A stretch of DNA of 5,613 bases, from NCBI GenBank assembly GCA_047603135.1, contig JBLKOW010000068.1:1-5613 (forward strand), in the 5' to 3' direction. The stretch is from JACJVV01 sp047603135. GTDB taxonomy: Archaea > Nanobdellota > Nanobdellia > Woesearchaeales > JACJVV01. The first letter of the stretch is position 1. The number at the start of each line of letters is the position of its first letter. This document shows, in pieces, positions 5,458 through 5,613 of this stretch. The notes below the pieces were generated by a model. That model searched no databases, had not been told where the DNA came from, and saw nothing but the letters and a program-made list of their open reading frames with translations. Position numbers and translations under genes: made by a program.

Positions 5458-5613
5458 TTACCTATACGCTCGTCCAGCACTGCCAAACTTAGGTGCTTTA
5501 TATCCTTGAGACGAACCACCTTGCCGAGGACCTTTTTCTGAAGAACGTCCAGATTTAAAGTTGCCTTGAGATCGTCCACGTGAACTGCCACGTTGAGATG
5601 AACCACCACGACC
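5458..5613 (-). CDS. RGG/GSR-rich C-terminal tail of a protein cut by the window edge
   Basis: Reading the minus strand from base 5613 gives 51 codons and a TAA (5460-5458), open to the window edge. The peptide starts GRGGSSQRGSSRGRSQG and ends YKAPKFGSAGRAYR. Thirteen Gly, eleven Ser and eight Arg make up 32 of 51 residues, with only four aromatics (F, Y, F, Y) between. GGSSQ-x-x occurs twice (3-9 and 32-38). Such low-complexity RGG-type tails are known on RNA-binding proteins, for example at the C-terminus of DEAD-box RNA helicases, and bind RNA non-specifically. The main domain lies outside the window, so the protein is not identified. The coding sense is supported by the consistent composition up to a stop followed at once by a T-rich terminator. 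The gene is convergent with the secreted-protein gene, 28 bases away. Confidence 0.75.
   Translation of the reverse strand, partial: GRGGSSQRGSSRGRSQGNFKSGRSSEKGPRQGGSSQGYKAPKFGSAGRAYR

Noticed and set aside
5406..5609. 67-codon minus-strand frame at the right edge
   Set aside because: It overlaps in another frame the RGG-coding frame, which has coherent composition and a stop followed by a T-rich terminator, and it extends back into the end of the secreted-protein gene.
1..5613. CRISPR arrays, tRNA genes, insertion-sequence ends or integrase sites
   Set aside because: I saw no evenly spaced direct repeats, no tRNA-like cloverleaf or T-loop motif, and no terminal inverted repeats or transposase fragments on either strand.

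Overview
The window looks like a piece of an AT-rich archaeal genome, most likely a DPANN lineage such as Woesearchaeota, Pacearchaeota or a close relative. Three things suggest this. TATA boxes (one with a CGAAA BRE-like element) lie 25-30 bases upstream of start codons. One gene encodes a pilin-like secreted protein (N-terminal KKGQTTLFIII motif, two spaced cysteines) of a type I recall as abundant in DPANN genomes. A short coiled-coil protein is also of a kind I recall from those genomes. The phylum is inferred; no rRNA or ribosomal marker is present. The window is gene-dense, and its longest stretch without a gene is 93 bases (424-516).

Left part (1-2551, plus strand), an enzyme module. 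First comes the C-terminal 140 residues of a RimK-like ATP-grasp ligase, cut by the window edge. A 469-residue PurD-like (GAR-synthetase-like) ATP-grasp protein follows, with its own TATA box, a leader of about 35 bases and a Shine-Dalgarno sequence. A 189-residue GNAT acetyltransferase follows 55 bases later, probably on the same transcript. The PurD-like protein keeps the overall fold landmarks but lacks several GAR-synthetase signature residues, so its substrate is uncertain.

Middle (2552-3001). A 113-residue coiled-coil protein is preceded by a TATA box so close to the ATG that the mRNA is probably leaderless.

Right part (3002-5429, plus strand), a cell-surface module. A pilin-like secreted protein, also probably leaderless, overlaps by 11 bases the start of a 552-residue protein with a signal peptide and a beta-rich repetitive N-terminal half. 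The overlap implies translational coupling and a joint role outside the membrane, but the function is unknown.

Right edge (5458-5613, minus strand). The last 51 codons of a convergent gene encode a Gly/Ser/Arg-rich RGG-type tail typical of RNA-binding proteins. Its stop is followed on its own strand by a T-rich stretch that looks like an archaeal terminator.
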